A stretch of DNA of 64,000 bases from Trichobilharzia regenti (GCA_944472135.2 OX235264.1:119007809-119071808); one strand, 5' to 3'. Positions 1 to 10,720 are shown, counted from the stretch's first letter. Notes: generated by a model not told the origin, from the sequence alone. Numbers and translations are program-made.

Positions 1-189
1 TCTTCCATGTGTATTTACCAATCTGCCTGCGCCTGTGGAGTGAGCCAGTTAGCTGCTTAGGCTATACAATCAGGCATGTTCCTCGTCGGATTTCCGAACA
101 TCACCTTGCATAGTGGTTGGTTAAGTAAAGGACAAACAAAATATATATTCACAAAGCGCTATTCTATCTCATCTTGTGGATACAGAACA

Positions 190-376
190 CAAGATTGATG
201 TCAACAAGGCGGCTTTCAAAGTCATTTACCACATACCAACCAACAAATCTCATTTTCTCCTTAAGAGTTTGGTTACTGAATATTTCTGAGGCTGGTTGCT
301 TGGATCCATATTAAGAAGCTTAATTTATGTGTCCAAAAGAAGCTAGTTCAGACATTATCCTTACCTTGGCCATCTA
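190..376 (+). pseudogene. PLE-a C-terminal fragment, frameshifted
   Basis: One frame reads IDVNKAAFKVIYHIPTNK and a second reads HIKKLNLCVQKKLVQTL followed by SLPWP. Both match the last 60 residues of the GIY-YIG region of the Penelope-like copies at 40660 and 53210, ending LCIQK...TLNLPW. A frameshift lies between them. This is a dead 5'-truncated piece in the intron upstream of exon A. Confidence 0.65.
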
Positions 377-789
377 GGTCCGAATGATCAGCAATTTTTG
401 TAGAATTTTCCTAATTTTAGTTGATATTCTATTTGCTATTCTATCATTATTATTATTATTTAAACGTCTTTAATGAACTGTAAATCCATGGTGATCTTAC
501 TTAACAAATCGATATTATTTTAAAAACACACTAATATTGTTACTGACTACTAATCTAGATTATTCTATGTATATAAACATGCATATAACTGTAGAGCCGG
601 AAGAGGAAATTATCGAAAAGGATATTTTTTGCTCAATTATTTTGTGTTTTATAAAATAATTTTTTCTGTATTTCTTGTTTTTTCACAGTGAAAAAAGATG
701 TTCATCATAAACTTCTGTTTTGTATAAAAAAGTATACCAAATGGATTGTGTATCAGTTTTTTTTAGAATGAATTTTTTTTTAGAATTCT
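377..789. other. Intron, no recognised feature
   Basis: AT-rich DNA with short T and TTA runs. I see no coding signal or named repeat. Confidence 0.6.
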
Positions 790-1245
790 CTTAGAATGAA
801 CCCAGAGATATCAGCGTACCTAATGCCACCACTACTGGAGAAGGTGTGAAAGGAGGGAAAAGGTGTGTGCGGATTGGGAGGAAGACTACTTATTCAAACT
901 GCCAAAGATAGGAGACTTAAATCAATGCAAGAATTGGCGCAGAATTATGCTCCTATCCATCCCAAGCAAAACACTAAGCCGCATCATCCTGGAGAGAATC
1001 AAACACGCCGACCTGAATGAAAAGCTTCCATTGGAACAATCAGTGTTCAAAAGGAACAAGTCATGCAAATTGCAACACTACGTATTATCATTAAAAACAT
1101 AGCTTGCAATGGCAGTCAGCTCTCTACCTCACTCAACTTTATTGACTTTGGAAAGGCCTTCAGTAGACAGCGTCGATTGAGAGATGATTTGGGAACTGCT
1201 TCACTACTACGGGTGCCGCCAATGGCTAAATTATCCAGCCTGTGT
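790..1245 (+). pseudogene. RTE family 1 reverse transcriptase fragment
   Basis: The stretch CADWEEDYLFKLPKIGDLNQ, then CKNWRRIMLLSIPSKTLSRI and later FIDFGKAF, is the finger/palm part of an RTE-clade reverse transcriptase. The most complete copy at 33-34.6 kb has the same order. This copy starts at the equivalent of MPPLLEKV, has at least one frameshift after NKSC, and ends before the catalytic box. It is truncated at both ends. Confidence 0.8.
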
Positions 1246-1322
1246 ACTTAACCAGAATGTGTTCAGAATGGAACATTGACGCTGATTAAATATACCCTTG
1301 GATTCAGTGAAATATGTAGTAC

Positions 1323-1637
1323 TGTAACGACAGAAGACAAGGGCCAGCCAAACAGATCGTTTATTTAGATAATCAACTGATAATTATGTACATTATTGTT
1401 CATTATTGTTAGCAGAGAAACAGTGTCTTCTGATTGGTTGCTTTCTCGCCATTTATTTGAAGGTCAGACCATATATCTACTAATCGTATCTGCCCACAGA
1501 AAGTTTACTGCGATTGGTTGTTCAGTTCCTCAAGGTTAGGCTTTGTTCTTGTTTCTTCTCATGGCCAAGATTTGGGACGGAAACATTGTCGTAAATTACT
1601 GTCTATCAGTTTTGGCTAGCAGAAAGCTCTCACCACA
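1323..1637 (-). mobile_element. Solo LTR, family LTR1
   Basis: The repeat begins TGTAACGACAG and ends CTCACCACA on the + strand. Read on the - strand it is TGTGGTGAG...TCGTTACA with CCAAT boxes, a TATAAATA-like box and AATAAA near the 3' end, as expected of an LTR. Flanking bases GTAC/GTAG could be a decayed 4-bp duplication. There is no gag or pol next to it. Confidence 0.75.
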
Positions 1638-1639
1638 GT

Positions 1640-2370
1640 AGGACTCCTGAAATACACAAGTAGTAATATAATTACGTCGAGAATAATAAAACATGCAAAT
1701 CGATTAAAATTGTCAATACTAGAAAGAAAGAATGATTAAAAGTTGATGAGTCAATTTTCTGACAGGAATGTCATCAAGCTGACATTCAATTTTATGAATC
1801 TACTCATATACTATCTTTGTCTACATAAAGAGCTTACCTATTCAACTAAATAAAATAGTGAATTTTACTCAAAATACTATTCGTTGACCAGTGTAAGCTG
1901 ACATATAACTCTATGGGAAAAGACTTTTGGGTGGTGGTCAAATCGAAACCTTGCATCGAATCCATGATGTCTTTGATACTTAGATTGAATTAGTCGGGTG
2001 AGGAGTTGTAGCCCTTCGGATTAGAATCTCTCAGCGGTTATCAGTCCTCATGTTTTTCCGTGGTACTATTCTTCCTCCCATACACTTTTGCTCATTATAG
2101 TTCCTGTAAATTTCCAATTTCCTTTCTCTTTTCCTATCTTGGTGTGGCATATGGTGTATGCGAAGTTGAACTGGTGCACTTCTGTACAGAGCTGTATGTT
2201 CAATATGCCTACACAGTTGCGGTGCTTTAGAAGCTATATCTCCAATATAAGCTGTAAGCATTGATTCTCAATCTCCAAAGAATTCCACTCATGCGTTCTA
2301 TACCTCCTTATTTAGCTCAGGTCATTAGTTAATGAATTCATACTCTGCCGTCATATATTCATCTGATTAC
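1640..2370. other. Intron, no recognised feature
   Basis: Non-coding sequence between two LTR1 copies in opposite orientation. No repeat family seen elsewhere in the window was recognised here. Confidence 0.5.
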
Positions 2371-2373
2371 CAC

Positions 2374-2722
2374 TGTGTTGAGGGCTGTCTGCTAGACAAA
2401 ATTGATAGACACCAATTTACGTCAATGTTTACTTCCCAAATCTCAGTCATGAGAAAAAAAAACAAGAACAAAGACTAACTCAACAACCAATCACGACAGA
2501 CTTTGCGTCGGTGGATGAGGTTAGCAGATATATGGTCTGACCTTCAAAGGAATGGCCACAAAGAGGATAACAGAGTAACTTTCAGTGACAAAACAACCTA
2601 TTAGAAAACTTTGTTTCTCTGCTAATAATAACGCTAATAATAATGTACATAAAATCTATAAATATCTGTTGTCTTCCTCAATAAACGATCTGTTTGGCTG
2701 GCTCTTGTCTTCTGTTGTTACA
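2374..2722 (+). mobile_element. Solo LTR, family LTR1
   Basis: Starts TGTGTTGAGGGCTG and ends TGTTGTTACA. It holds CAACCAATCAC, an insertion of one T- and A-rich block, CTATAAATATCTG and AATAAACGATCTG, the TATA and polyadenylation signals of this LTR. It lies in opposite orientation to the copy at 1323, with no internal element between them that encodes proteins. Confidence 0.8.
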
Positions 2723-3088
2723 CCGGTACCTCTTCTTCAGTGTAATTCTATATGGGTTGTCATTTTTCATGGAGATAAACGTTGACTGGATACCGCCTAA
2801 CACATGTCGTATTCATGTGAATCGATCCATTTTCACAAACTCACTAATTAGGATCCCATTCTTGGCTATTTTCATTAAACCTGACCATATTGCTCTATCT
2901 AAACAGGAGAGATTGAATGTAGGCACGTGTAGTCAAAATCTGGAAACTTTCTTTGTTACAAACGCTAGTTTAATAATAGGAAATTAATATTTTCACCTAC
3001 TAATAGTTTCGCTCGAGAGAAATTTCATGTCTTACGCGGACTATATCATCTTTTTTCTGGGTTTTTTTGTTAATATCCTCTTCAATAG

Positions 3089-3199
3089 AATGATGCAAAA
3101 ATGATTCAAGAGCGTAAAAATTATATCAGTAAAGCATTTGAATATATTTCGAATATAAATGAAGCGCATGAATTGAAGAAATCGAAATTTGTACAGACA
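3089..3199 (+). CDS. Exon A: BAR domain, GRAF/oligophrenin-like
   Basis: The exon is 37 codons long, phase 0 at both ends, between acceptor TTCAATAG and donor GTAAGT. The product includes IQERKNYISKAFEYISNINE and then HELKKSKFVQT. This matches the late BAR helix of oligophrenin/GRAF, where a conserved stretch reads roughly KERHNFFE...DYVYQIQEVQESKKF. The helix is charged and heptad-like. Earlier BAR exons are not in the 3.1 kb to the left and must lie upstream of the window. The next exon continues the helix without a gap in the alignment, so I do not think an exon is missing. Confidence 0.88.
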
Positions 3200-3344
3200 G
3201 TAAGTCGTGTTTATTGGTTTTACATTTGTACTTTTCACGTGTTTTTTTTTGTTATCGTCTGTCAGAGATGCCTTTTTTCACTGAAGAATATCGTTGCATG
3301 TTTTAATACTGTCTAAAATAGGCACTGAAATACTGTGTATCTCT

Positions 3345-3520
3345 AGTTAACTGTCAAGTATGCAAAAAGAGGTATAACTCAGTTATGGATAAGATTTTAT
3401 TTTGATGAAGTGTCACCCAGTGTTAACTGATGATGATCACCTTTCAAGCACAAATTATATCAAGTCACTCACTCACACACAACTCTCTTGCTTCATTTAT
3501 ACACATGAGTGGAATGCTTT
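3345..3520 (-). repeat. PLE-b 3' region fragment
   Basis: The block with TATGGATAAGATTTTATTTT and GCACAAATTATATCAAGTC recurs in the same orientation at 55020-55180 and inverted at 56640. In the 55 kb copy it sits next to PLE-b coding remnants, so I take it as that element's terminal region. Confidence 0.5.
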
Positions 3521-3860
3521 TACGAAAGCGGTTAGTTACGCTGCTTCAAAGACTTCGAGTTCGTTTCCCATTGGCTTCAACTAGAAATTGCGCTCTTGTT
3601 TTCTTTGTTGCTGTCTTTCCTACTAGATCTGAGGTTTGGTTACACTACTTGCTGACTCTTCAACCTGGTCCACTTAACCTGATGTCCAGGTTGCCCTCAA
3701 TACCAGCCCAACTGGTGAAGGGAGAATATAACTCTCGTGGCTGCTCAAAGGTGTATTCAAAAGCGATAACAGGGGTGGATTATAGAGATATACAATCACA
3801 CCACAACGCCACCGCTGAACTCTTGTTGCTTGAAAACCGTGTATTGATCCCTATGTGTTT
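3521..3860 (+). repeat. Possible tRNA-headed SINE, single copy seen
   Basis: The segment AGCGGTTAGTTACGCTGC followed 25 bases on by CGAGTTCGTTTCCC looks like weak A and B boxes. The downstream part, with GGTGAAGGGAGAATATAAC, has no clear second copy in the window. The 148-codon open frame across it has no protein similarity I recognise and is judged chance. Confidence 0.3.
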
Positions 3861-3887
3861 CAACCTGCACAGATGAACAAATTCATC

Positions 3888-4111
3888 TTTCAGGTATTGG
3901 TTTTGTAGGGATTTTGTTTGATTGCATGGAGGATTTAATCATGAGCTGACATCCGTTAGAGAACCACTGGAAAACCTGGGAGTACTGGACAGCTAGGACG
4001 AAACAGCTGTCCAGTACTCCCAGGTTTTCCAGTGGTTCTCTAACGGATGTCAGCTCATGATTAAATCCTCCATGCAATCAAACAAAATCCCTACAAAACC
4101 AATACTTGAAA
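3888..4111. repeat. Near-perfect palindrome, two family S 3' modules head to head
   Basis: Positions 3888-3994 and 4005-4111 are inverted copies of 107 bp with one mismatch, separated by the 10 bases AGGACGAAAC. Each arm is the family S 3' module (the segment with CCAGTGGTTCTCTAAC and TCATGAT). The spacer is the part of the hammerhead-like core that follows stem II. As RNA either strand would form a very stable hairpin. Confidence 0.95.
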
Positions 4112-4229
4112 AAATAATAGTAATCACTTTTGTTTATGCGGAAAGGGACCTTTCAATATTTTCATATTGCTCCTAATATATTTCTTTTATAAATAAGCCA
4201 TAAAGTACCCCTACAAAACCAATAGTTGA

Positions 4230-4610
4230 AAATTAATCTGAGCTGACTAGCGACTGGCCTTATTCAGGCAGTTAACTTGGGGTTCTAGTGGGAAGCCGTG
4301 ACTGGTAGGGTACAGCAGGTTGAAGATGAGGCAGTAACTCATCGAAGAAGACATTGCGAAATGCTCGCACTATGTCGTGAATTGGCAAAAATTAGAATTC
4401 ATGAGGTGGCCATTGGATCGGGTCCCATCGGCTCAATGGTCTACAAGCTCGTCTTGTAATTAGAAGGTCGTGGGTTCGAACCCTTGTGGTGGGTACTGAT
4501 GAAGAGTCCCAAACTAAGACGAAACAGCTGTCCAGTACTTTTAGATTTCCCAGTGGTTCTCTAACTAATGTCATCTCATGATGAAATCCTCCATGGTAAT
4601 TCATCTTTAA
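4230..4610 (+). mobile_element. Family S copy with tRNA-like head and hammerhead-like core
   Basis: Order: a central segment (TTATTCAGGCAGTTAAC to GTCGTGAATTGGC); an A box GGCTCAATGG at about 4430; a B box GGTTCGAACCC at 4473-4483; CTGATGA at 4496; GACGAAACAGCTGTCC; then the 3' module. The same central segment occurs at 50.2 and 62.4 kb. With the palindrome just upstream it may once have formed the right half of a larger foldback. Confidence 0.8.
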
Positions 4611-6390
4611 CGATGAGACCGCTTAGGTTCAGTTGATTTGACCAACTTCGTTAATGCCTTACACACACTTGCCTTTCCGCCTATTGGTACTGATTTCAAG
4701 TTCCACTCCACTTAATTCGGCCTGGATAACTAGGTGTAATCGTCAGCCGTTATACAAAATAATTGAGGATCATATAGCCTGGGTAACCTCTGTTAGGGTG
4801 TTAGGTACATACTGCTAAAGTGACCGTAGTACGATAGAAACAACTGTCCACTCTTGCCTATTTCTGAATAGCTGCAGTTCTTTACGAAGTCTGTCGGAGA
4901 ATATAATCAAGTGTCTATAAACCCAACATTTGGCCCTAATAGTCTTTTGTGAATTTCTCCAGTGTTGTTAATAAATGACCAAGTTAGTTGTTATCAAGAT
5001 AGTTGATGAAGTGATATCACTTAAGGAACCTTTGATAACCAGAAACCATTGAGTAGCCATTCCCTCCTAGCCTGGGACTCTTCAGCGATAGGTACCTGTG
5101 ACCCAGCCGCCCCCCCCCCACTGGAGGTCTTTGGCGGACCTTAGACTCTGCTAGCTTAATATCCCATATTCGAATAGAAATAAAAAAATACCGAATCCGT
5201 AAAATTCCTAGAAGAATATATTAAAATTTGTTACTTGGGGTTATTACAAGGTCGAAAATCCACAATTAACACATAGTAGACTCCAGAAGTATTGTGCGAG
5301 GACTGCTCCAATCTTAATTCTCCACATATCAATATTGCCAGAGGTCGGCCAAGGTAACGTAGGGAGCAAAACACGGCGTTCCTGCGAAATTTTGAAATAG
5401 AAGATAGGTAATAATAATTGATCGATAACCGTTGAGATGGTGGAGAATACGGAGAGATGTAGGCAGCACTATATTTTCTTTCAAAAAAAAACGAGGTTAA
5501 GTTCAAAGGACAGAGATTCTGGTTAAAACAAAGTAATGTACAATATATGTTCGTTTCTCACATATAGTAGTAAAAGTTGGATACGTTTATTTTTGAGGAC
5601 TCAGAATCTTCAGCTTACAAGGTGAGCTGATTCATGATTTAGCCAATAAAAAATATGCATGAACTCTAATTAATACCTTTTTGCAATATATGTAGTGTTA
5701 GTGGCGGTCAATGTCATCGGTGAACATTTGCTCTCACGAGTTACTTGGCTGACTCCACTGGTTGATAATGCCTTACTAGAACTGTAGGAACTCCATCTTA
5801 TAGTCGGTCTTTAGTAACCATTAGGTTGGTTTTAACTTGTTGTTCCACTGCTGATGATTTACGCAAGAAAGTTGTTTGTTTATTGATGTGTTTCCAAAAT
5901 ATCCCATAATATGGCGTAGTTTCTTTTTCTTTCATATTTCGTTACGTTCTGAGTGGAGCATAAGACTTCAAGATTGAGCTTTGAGGCTTCAGTAGAGCTA
6001 GAGTTGCTCCCTTATCACTCAACTATCCATCTTTTCCTCGATTACTACCGGTAAAGCGAGATTTTGTAGCGCATCGGTTGGGAATCCAGCCCAGACGGCA
6101 TGCGTGTCTCGCTAGCGTGCAGTCTATCACTCTGAAGCACCGATACACTAATATGCCATACATAATATGACGGTACACAAACTTGTCACAGTAGTTAATA
6201 CCTTCACAACTTTTGTGTATATGTGTAAAGTATTCATCTAGCAAGAATTTTTTTTTTTACACTCATGATTTATTGGTGAAATATTGGTGCTAGAAGCACG
6301 TATTTTTTTTAATCTATGTTATGATGTGTATGTCTGCATACGCTCGTGTATTGTTTGTTCTGCTAAGACAATTAATTAACTGTACTAGTC
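4611..6390. other. Intron, mostly unrecognised
   Basis: Non-coding. Segment 5700-5850 resembles, inverted, the spacer seen at 32040-32120 and 47950-48010 in family S surroundings (GAGTTACTTGGCTGACTCCA). The frame of 91 codons at 5231-5506 (- strand) shows no known motif. A C9 run lies at about 5111. Confidence 0.45.
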
Positions 6391-6391
6391 C

Positions 6392-6600
6392 TAGCGACGG
6401 TGGCACAGTGGTTAGGACTCTCGCCGACCATGCACATGGTCCGGGGTTCGAGCCCACGCCGGCGCACACCTGATATCTATGGTCGGCCTGCAAAATTTGG
6501 GCTACCGATATCCACGCTGCAAATTCCATACTTGTACCAAAAATACATTGTGGAATCAAGCTGTAATCAAAAATTAAAAAAAATAAAAAAATTAGCTTTT
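6392..6600 (+). mobile_element. SINE family A, tRNA-derived
   Basis: A box TGGCACAGTGG at 6401-6411 and B box GGTTCGAGCCC at 6445-6455 lie at tRNA spacing. A body follows (CTGATATCTATGGTCGGCC, then ATACTTGTACCAAAAATACA) and an A-rich tail. Near-identical copies lie at 8167, 40448 (inverted) and 56305. Confidence 0.88.
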
Positions 6601-6924
6601 TAGCTGTAGAGTCATACACCTTTTATGGATCATTTTGTTTAGTCTGAAAAGGAATGTATTTATTATTATTATTACTACTACTCTCATTAGGTGTATAAGC
6701 GGGAACTTTATTATGTTTTTTTTTTAAATTTGTTTTCCCTCCTTTTTTATGACAAATTGATGTGCTGCGTGAAAAGATGTAAAAAAAAGAAAATGAAGTG
6801 TAAACTTTGGCTTCACTGAGTCAGTCACATAATGTTTAGGAATGAAATTATCGTAGAATTTGTGTAAATTCATTTGTACGTACCTTTCGTGGAGATGGAG
6901 ATTTGACTTTCAGTTAGTTAGTGG

Positions 6925-7093
6925 GAGACAGAGCTCGAATATCTCAGTGGTAGGTAATGTCTCTGACTGTGATACTAGGCGACTTGGGTTTGAATTTCAG
7001 GCGGGATATGAGACAACAGATGCACCTTGAAGACTGACTGGTGAATGCCGGAAAGCATGAAATCAGTGTTCAAAGCCTCCTGCTGACTGCTTC
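6925..7093 (+). mobile_element. SINE family C fragment
   Basis: The A box is at ATATCTCAGTGG and the B box at GGGTTTGAATTTC. The body continues to a diverged CTGCTGACTGCTTC, where the other copies have CTGCCGATTGCCTCCAACC. It is cut at its 3' end by the LTR1 copy that begins at 7094. Confidence 0.65.
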
Positions 7094-7448
7094 TGTAACA
7101 AGAGAAGACAAGGGTCAGGCAATGGATCGTTTATTGAGAGAATCAATGGATATTTATAGATTTTTATGTACATTATTATTAGCGTTATTATTAGCAGAGA
7201 AACAGCGTCTTCTGATTGGTTCTTTTCCTGTTGGAGATTATTCTGTCATCTGTTTGTTGCCGTTTCTTATACACTCTGGTTAATGTATCTGCGAATCGTA
7301 TTCGCCCATGCAAAGTCTGTTGTGATTGGTTGTTGCGTTCCTCAAGGTTAAGCTTTGTTCTTGTTTTTTCTCCTGACCCCAATTCGGGACTTAAACATTG
7401 ACGAAATTTGTTACATACAATTTTGTCTTGCAGACAGCTTTCAACACA
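7094..7448 (-). mobile_element. Solo LTR, family LTR1, inserted in SINE C
   Basis: Runs from TGTAACAAGAGAAGAC to TTTCAACACA. It has the same inverted promoter/polyadenylation order as the other LTR1 copies (TTATTGAGAGAATCAATGG, then TTTATAGATTTTTATG). No clear target duplication remains. Confidence 0.75.
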
Positions 7449-7477
7449 CAGCCAATGGTCTATTAATATGCTTTTTG

Positions 7478-7705
7478 TGTCGGTGGTTCAGCGGTAAGAT
7501 GCTAGCTAATCATGGTTCAATTCCCAGCCGGCGTACGCCTTTACCAACTGCTCCCCCAGTCGGTTGTAAGGCGAACAAATAGGGAAGTTTGGATGTGAGG
7601 TAGCAACCCTATCCCGTAGAAAATAAACACTACTGCTGTTGTAACTTCAGAGCTTAAGCCTGACGCTCTGTATTCCACTGGGAATGCATAGGATTAAAAT
7701 GGATT
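7478..7705 (+). mobile_element. SINE family B, tRNA-derived
   Basis: Starts TGTGTCGGTGGTTCAGCGG (A box), then GGTTCAATTCCCAG (B box), then AGGTAGCAACCCTATCCCGT and AATAAACACTACTGC. It ends in TATTCCACTGGGAATG, equivalent to the 3' end of RTE family 1. Diverged copy; others at 14028, 17262, 22830 and 42882. Confidence 0.75.
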
Positions 7706-8099
7706 GTAAAAATAATGGGTGACAGGTTAGTATCCAGTCTTATATACTTACACTTAGGCAACTGGATGATAGTGTTACATGTCTGTTGTGATATATAGTC
7801 GATTCCTTGAATAATCTTTTCTACTTAATCGAATTCTAATGAGTATCAGGTTTGTAAAGATTGATTAATAGATATTTTCTTCTGATTAACAATTCTAAAG
7901 TTGTAAAGCATTTTTAGTTCATTGGTGGTGAATATTTACTGAGAGATACTGAGTTCTTTTGTTATTATTTCAAATCGAATGTACTCATGTTTAATCTATC
8001 AGACATGGTTATTTCTGGATGAAATCATTACGATTTTCGTGGTAAATAATATTTGAACTCTGAGATTCTAGACATCAGACGCCTAACAATGTTTGACTG

Positions 8100-8853
8100 A
8101 TTGATTCGTTTCAACGTGGGACTTTGCACAGATGTGCACCAGTTCCAGTTGCCACTCTCCCTCCTTATGCGTCGGTGGCACATTGGTTAGGACTCTCACC
8201 GACCATGCACATGGTCCAAGGTTCGATCCTATGCTGACGCACACCTGATATCTATGGTCGGCCTGTAAAATCTTGGCTACCGATATTCATGCTATAAATT
8301 CCATGCTTGTACCAAAAGTAAAGTGTCGAATCAAGCTGTAAATCAAAAATTAAAAAAAAATAAAATTTTAGCTTCAAAGCAAGAGAATAAAGTAAAGAGG
8401 GATTCAAAAGAGAGATAATAAACAGAAGTGTGAGGCAGCAAGAATAGTTATATGGAAGGACAATAGATTTTTATTGAATATTATAAATCACAGGGAGTGG
8501 ATGCATCTACGCAATTGGGGACGATTTTAAGGTATGTCATCAAGTGTCTCCAGTCTTTGTTGGTTCTTACTATCCCGAGGACCCCAACCAGTCAGGCAGC
8601 CAGTCTACATCTCCTTATGTGGCTGGCTTAAACTAACTGTTTAGTATTTTAATGACTGATGAAAGCATGTTTTGGTTTGACCACCAGTGCCTCTTTTCCA
8701 ACATGATCCATCCTATGTAAGTGGCTAGCATTGCTCGTTGTCAAGGAAAGCAGACAATGGTGTTATGCATGGCGTGTGTAACACATGTCCCAACCATCTC
8801 AATATGTGTAACTTCATATCCCCACCGATTGATTTCCCCTGCTGACCTAGCAG
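8100..8853 (-). mobile_element. RTE family 2, 3' part, split by SINE A
   Basis: The - strand carries the 3' end of RTE family 2. On the + strand it reads as GACTTTGCACAGATGTGC, then AAATCACAGGGAGTGGATGC, the reverse of the IHSL stop region, then decayed coding sequence for MAQN, GWGPRD and LRWLGHVL. SINE A lies at 8167-8378 inside its 3' UTR. It is truncated at about 8853. Confidence 0.78.
8167..8378 (+). mobile_element. SINE family A inserted in RTE family 2
   Basis: Starts GCGTCGGTGGCACATTGG and carries B box GGTTCGATCC, the CTGATATCTATGGTCGGCC body and an A-rich tail. It interrupts the 3' UTR of an RTE family 2 copy, so it is the younger of the two insertions. Confidence 0.85.
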
Positions 8854-8854
8854 G

Positions 8855-8940
8855 AAGATAATCACCACTGCTACGGAAACTTGAAGCCCTATGTTCCACT
8901 GGGAACGTGAAGGAAAAAAGAAAGAAGTCGAACGTTTTCT
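8855..8940 (+). mobile_element. SINE family B 3' end
   Basis: Only the tail is present: ATCACCACTGCTACGG, then TTGAAGCCCTATGTTCCACT and GGGAACGTGAAGGA. This is the clearest SINE B terminus and it matches the RTE family 1 terminus at 19820-19860. Confidence 0.7.
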
Positions 8941-9122
8941 TTGTATTCAGGCTCGATAACGGGAGTATTAGGTGAAAAGAGAAAATTAGCCAATGCTATC
9001 GAGAAGTTGTATGTATTGCGGCGCCTACGGTATGTCTTACCGACTTCTATCTAAGGTAGAACTAATCTAGAGAGGAGTTTGAGACCATCTGACAAGAACA
9101 TGGTATATGCCTCTGAAGTTAT

Positions 9123-9522
9123 TGTTATGTACTCATCGAGTAGTTAATAGTCCTGACGCGGGAAGAGGGAAATCAGAAGACCACCAGGTTTACGATGATA
9201 CTTGTATTTTCCAGACAAGGAAAATAAATGTCACACAAGTGTGTGAGTGAAATGGTACGAGTGTACGCAATGTGTGTGAATCAGAATACAGTACAAAAGT
9301 ATCTTTGAAAATGACTAATACACATGATCCAATAGACAGTCATCTTACCATGATTGGTTGTAATGTAATGTGATAACAAGGTCATACATTGTTTATTTAG
9401 TTAGTGGACAGACAAAAGCATAATGTCAGTTATAATGGAATATCGATCCATATACACATAGCAAAAAATATAATAGACTGTCAAAACCAGAACACACACA
9501 TACATCATGTGGGTACATGTCA
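9123..9522. mobile_element. Solo LTR, family LTR2, with 5-bp target duplication
   Basis: A 400-bp unit beginning TGTTATGTACTCATCGAG and ending GGTACATGTCA. It is flanked by a perfect direct repeat GTTAT at 9118-9122 and 9523-9527. TG...CA ends plus a 5-bp duplication are the mark of an LTR left by recombination. No TATA/AATAAA pair orients it. Confidence 0.85.
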
Positions 9523-9527
9523 GTTAT

Positions 9528-10397
9528 TGACTGTTGGCTTGAATCGACTTCAGGTGTATAGAGTGGCGTAGTTTTGATGCGCAGCATTTCGAAATGAATG
9601 TTTGTATAATCTTTATGACACAGCTAAAGGATATGTATGCATGCCATTGTCGTCTCATTACACTTTCTTCATTTATTTATGCTTCTTTTCAAAGATTAGA
9701 ATAATAATATTAATGTAGTGAATCTTCGTACCGAGTTCTGCGTTTTGATGTCAGCCAGTTATGGTTGTTGCTAACCGTTTCATACCGCGTACAGTCAAGT
9801 TTTTCTTGTTAAACTTTTGGCTTTATTTCCTGTCTTCATCGGTGGCGTTTTTCAGAATATGTTTTCTGCATATATGAAGTGTAACTATCCCCCTTGATAA
9901 AGAAGGTTATGCTGCAACTAAGCAGTTATTGATTATAGTTCTTGTGATGAGAACCTGATAATGATGATGACACAATGAACAACTCAACTGATATGCTAAA
10001 TACGCCTATTTGTCCATGGTACCTTCTGCTTTACTGAGCGACGTAAATACTAATTAAGAGACTAAGACTGACCTGCGACTGTTTAGATATAATTTACATT
10101 AGGAAAAACATATATATAAACACATTAGAGTCGGACCAAGGCAGTAGAAATAATATTGTTCTGATTGGTAGATAATTCGGCTAGGTGGGCGAAAAATGAA
10201 TGATGATGATTGGTTGACGACTTGACCAAGACCAGGGTAAGAAGAAAACGTTGACGTTTGTCAGTTATCCAATCACACGATGAATCATAAGATGATTACT
10301 GTTTGAAGCCTATTCTTATCTCGTTCTCATATCCATCAGAAGATCGAAAATCAATTCGGTATATTTATGCTGACTATTATATTTTGAATGTTCAGTT
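9528..10397. other. Intron, no recognised feature
   Basis: Non-coding sequence without repeats that I could match elsewhere in the window. Confidence 0.5.
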
Positions 10398-10720
10398 TGT
10401 GGTCAGAACTGCCTGCTAGCTGAAATCGGTAGACGGCAATTTACGTCAATGTTTACGTCCCATATCTTGGTCATCAGATTAGAACAAGAACAAAGACTAT
10501 CGCAACAACCAATCACAGAAGACTTCGCGTGGGCGGATACGACTCGTGGATATATGGTCTGACCTTCAAAGAAATGGCGACAAAGAGATGACAACCAATG
10601 AGCAACCAATCAGAAGACGCTATTTGTCTGCTAATAATTATGTACATAAAAATCTCTAAATATCTGTTGATTTTCTGAATAAACGATCTGTTTGGCTGGC
10701 CCTTGGCTCTGGTCGTTACA
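10398..10720 (+). mobile_element. Solo LTR, family LTR1
   Basis: A 323-bp copy from TGTGGTCAGAACTG to GGTCGTTACA, one of the cleanest of the family. CAACCAATCACAG, CAACCAATCAGAAG, CTCTAAATATCTG and TGAATAAACGATCTG give paired CCAAT boxes, TATA region and poly(A) signal in the right order. Flanks AGTT/AGTG may be a decayed 4-bp duplication. The length is close to that known for LTRs of the schistosome Gypsy-like element Boudicca; identity is not proven. Confidence 0.82.

Noticed and set aside
1..3088. Earlier BAR exons upstream of exon A
   Set aside because: No frame with acceptor, donor and BAR-like helix in the right phase; they must lie outside the window.
3430..3876. 148-codon open frame
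   Set aside because: No known motif, mixed composition, overlaps repeat-like sequence with weak A and B boxes; judged chance.
5231..5506. 91-codon - strand frame
   Set aside because: No similarity recognised and no flanking gene structure.
6392..6470. A true tRNA gene
   Set aside because: The boxes are SINE heads: the same sequence recurs four times with the same non-tRNA body and A-rich tail.
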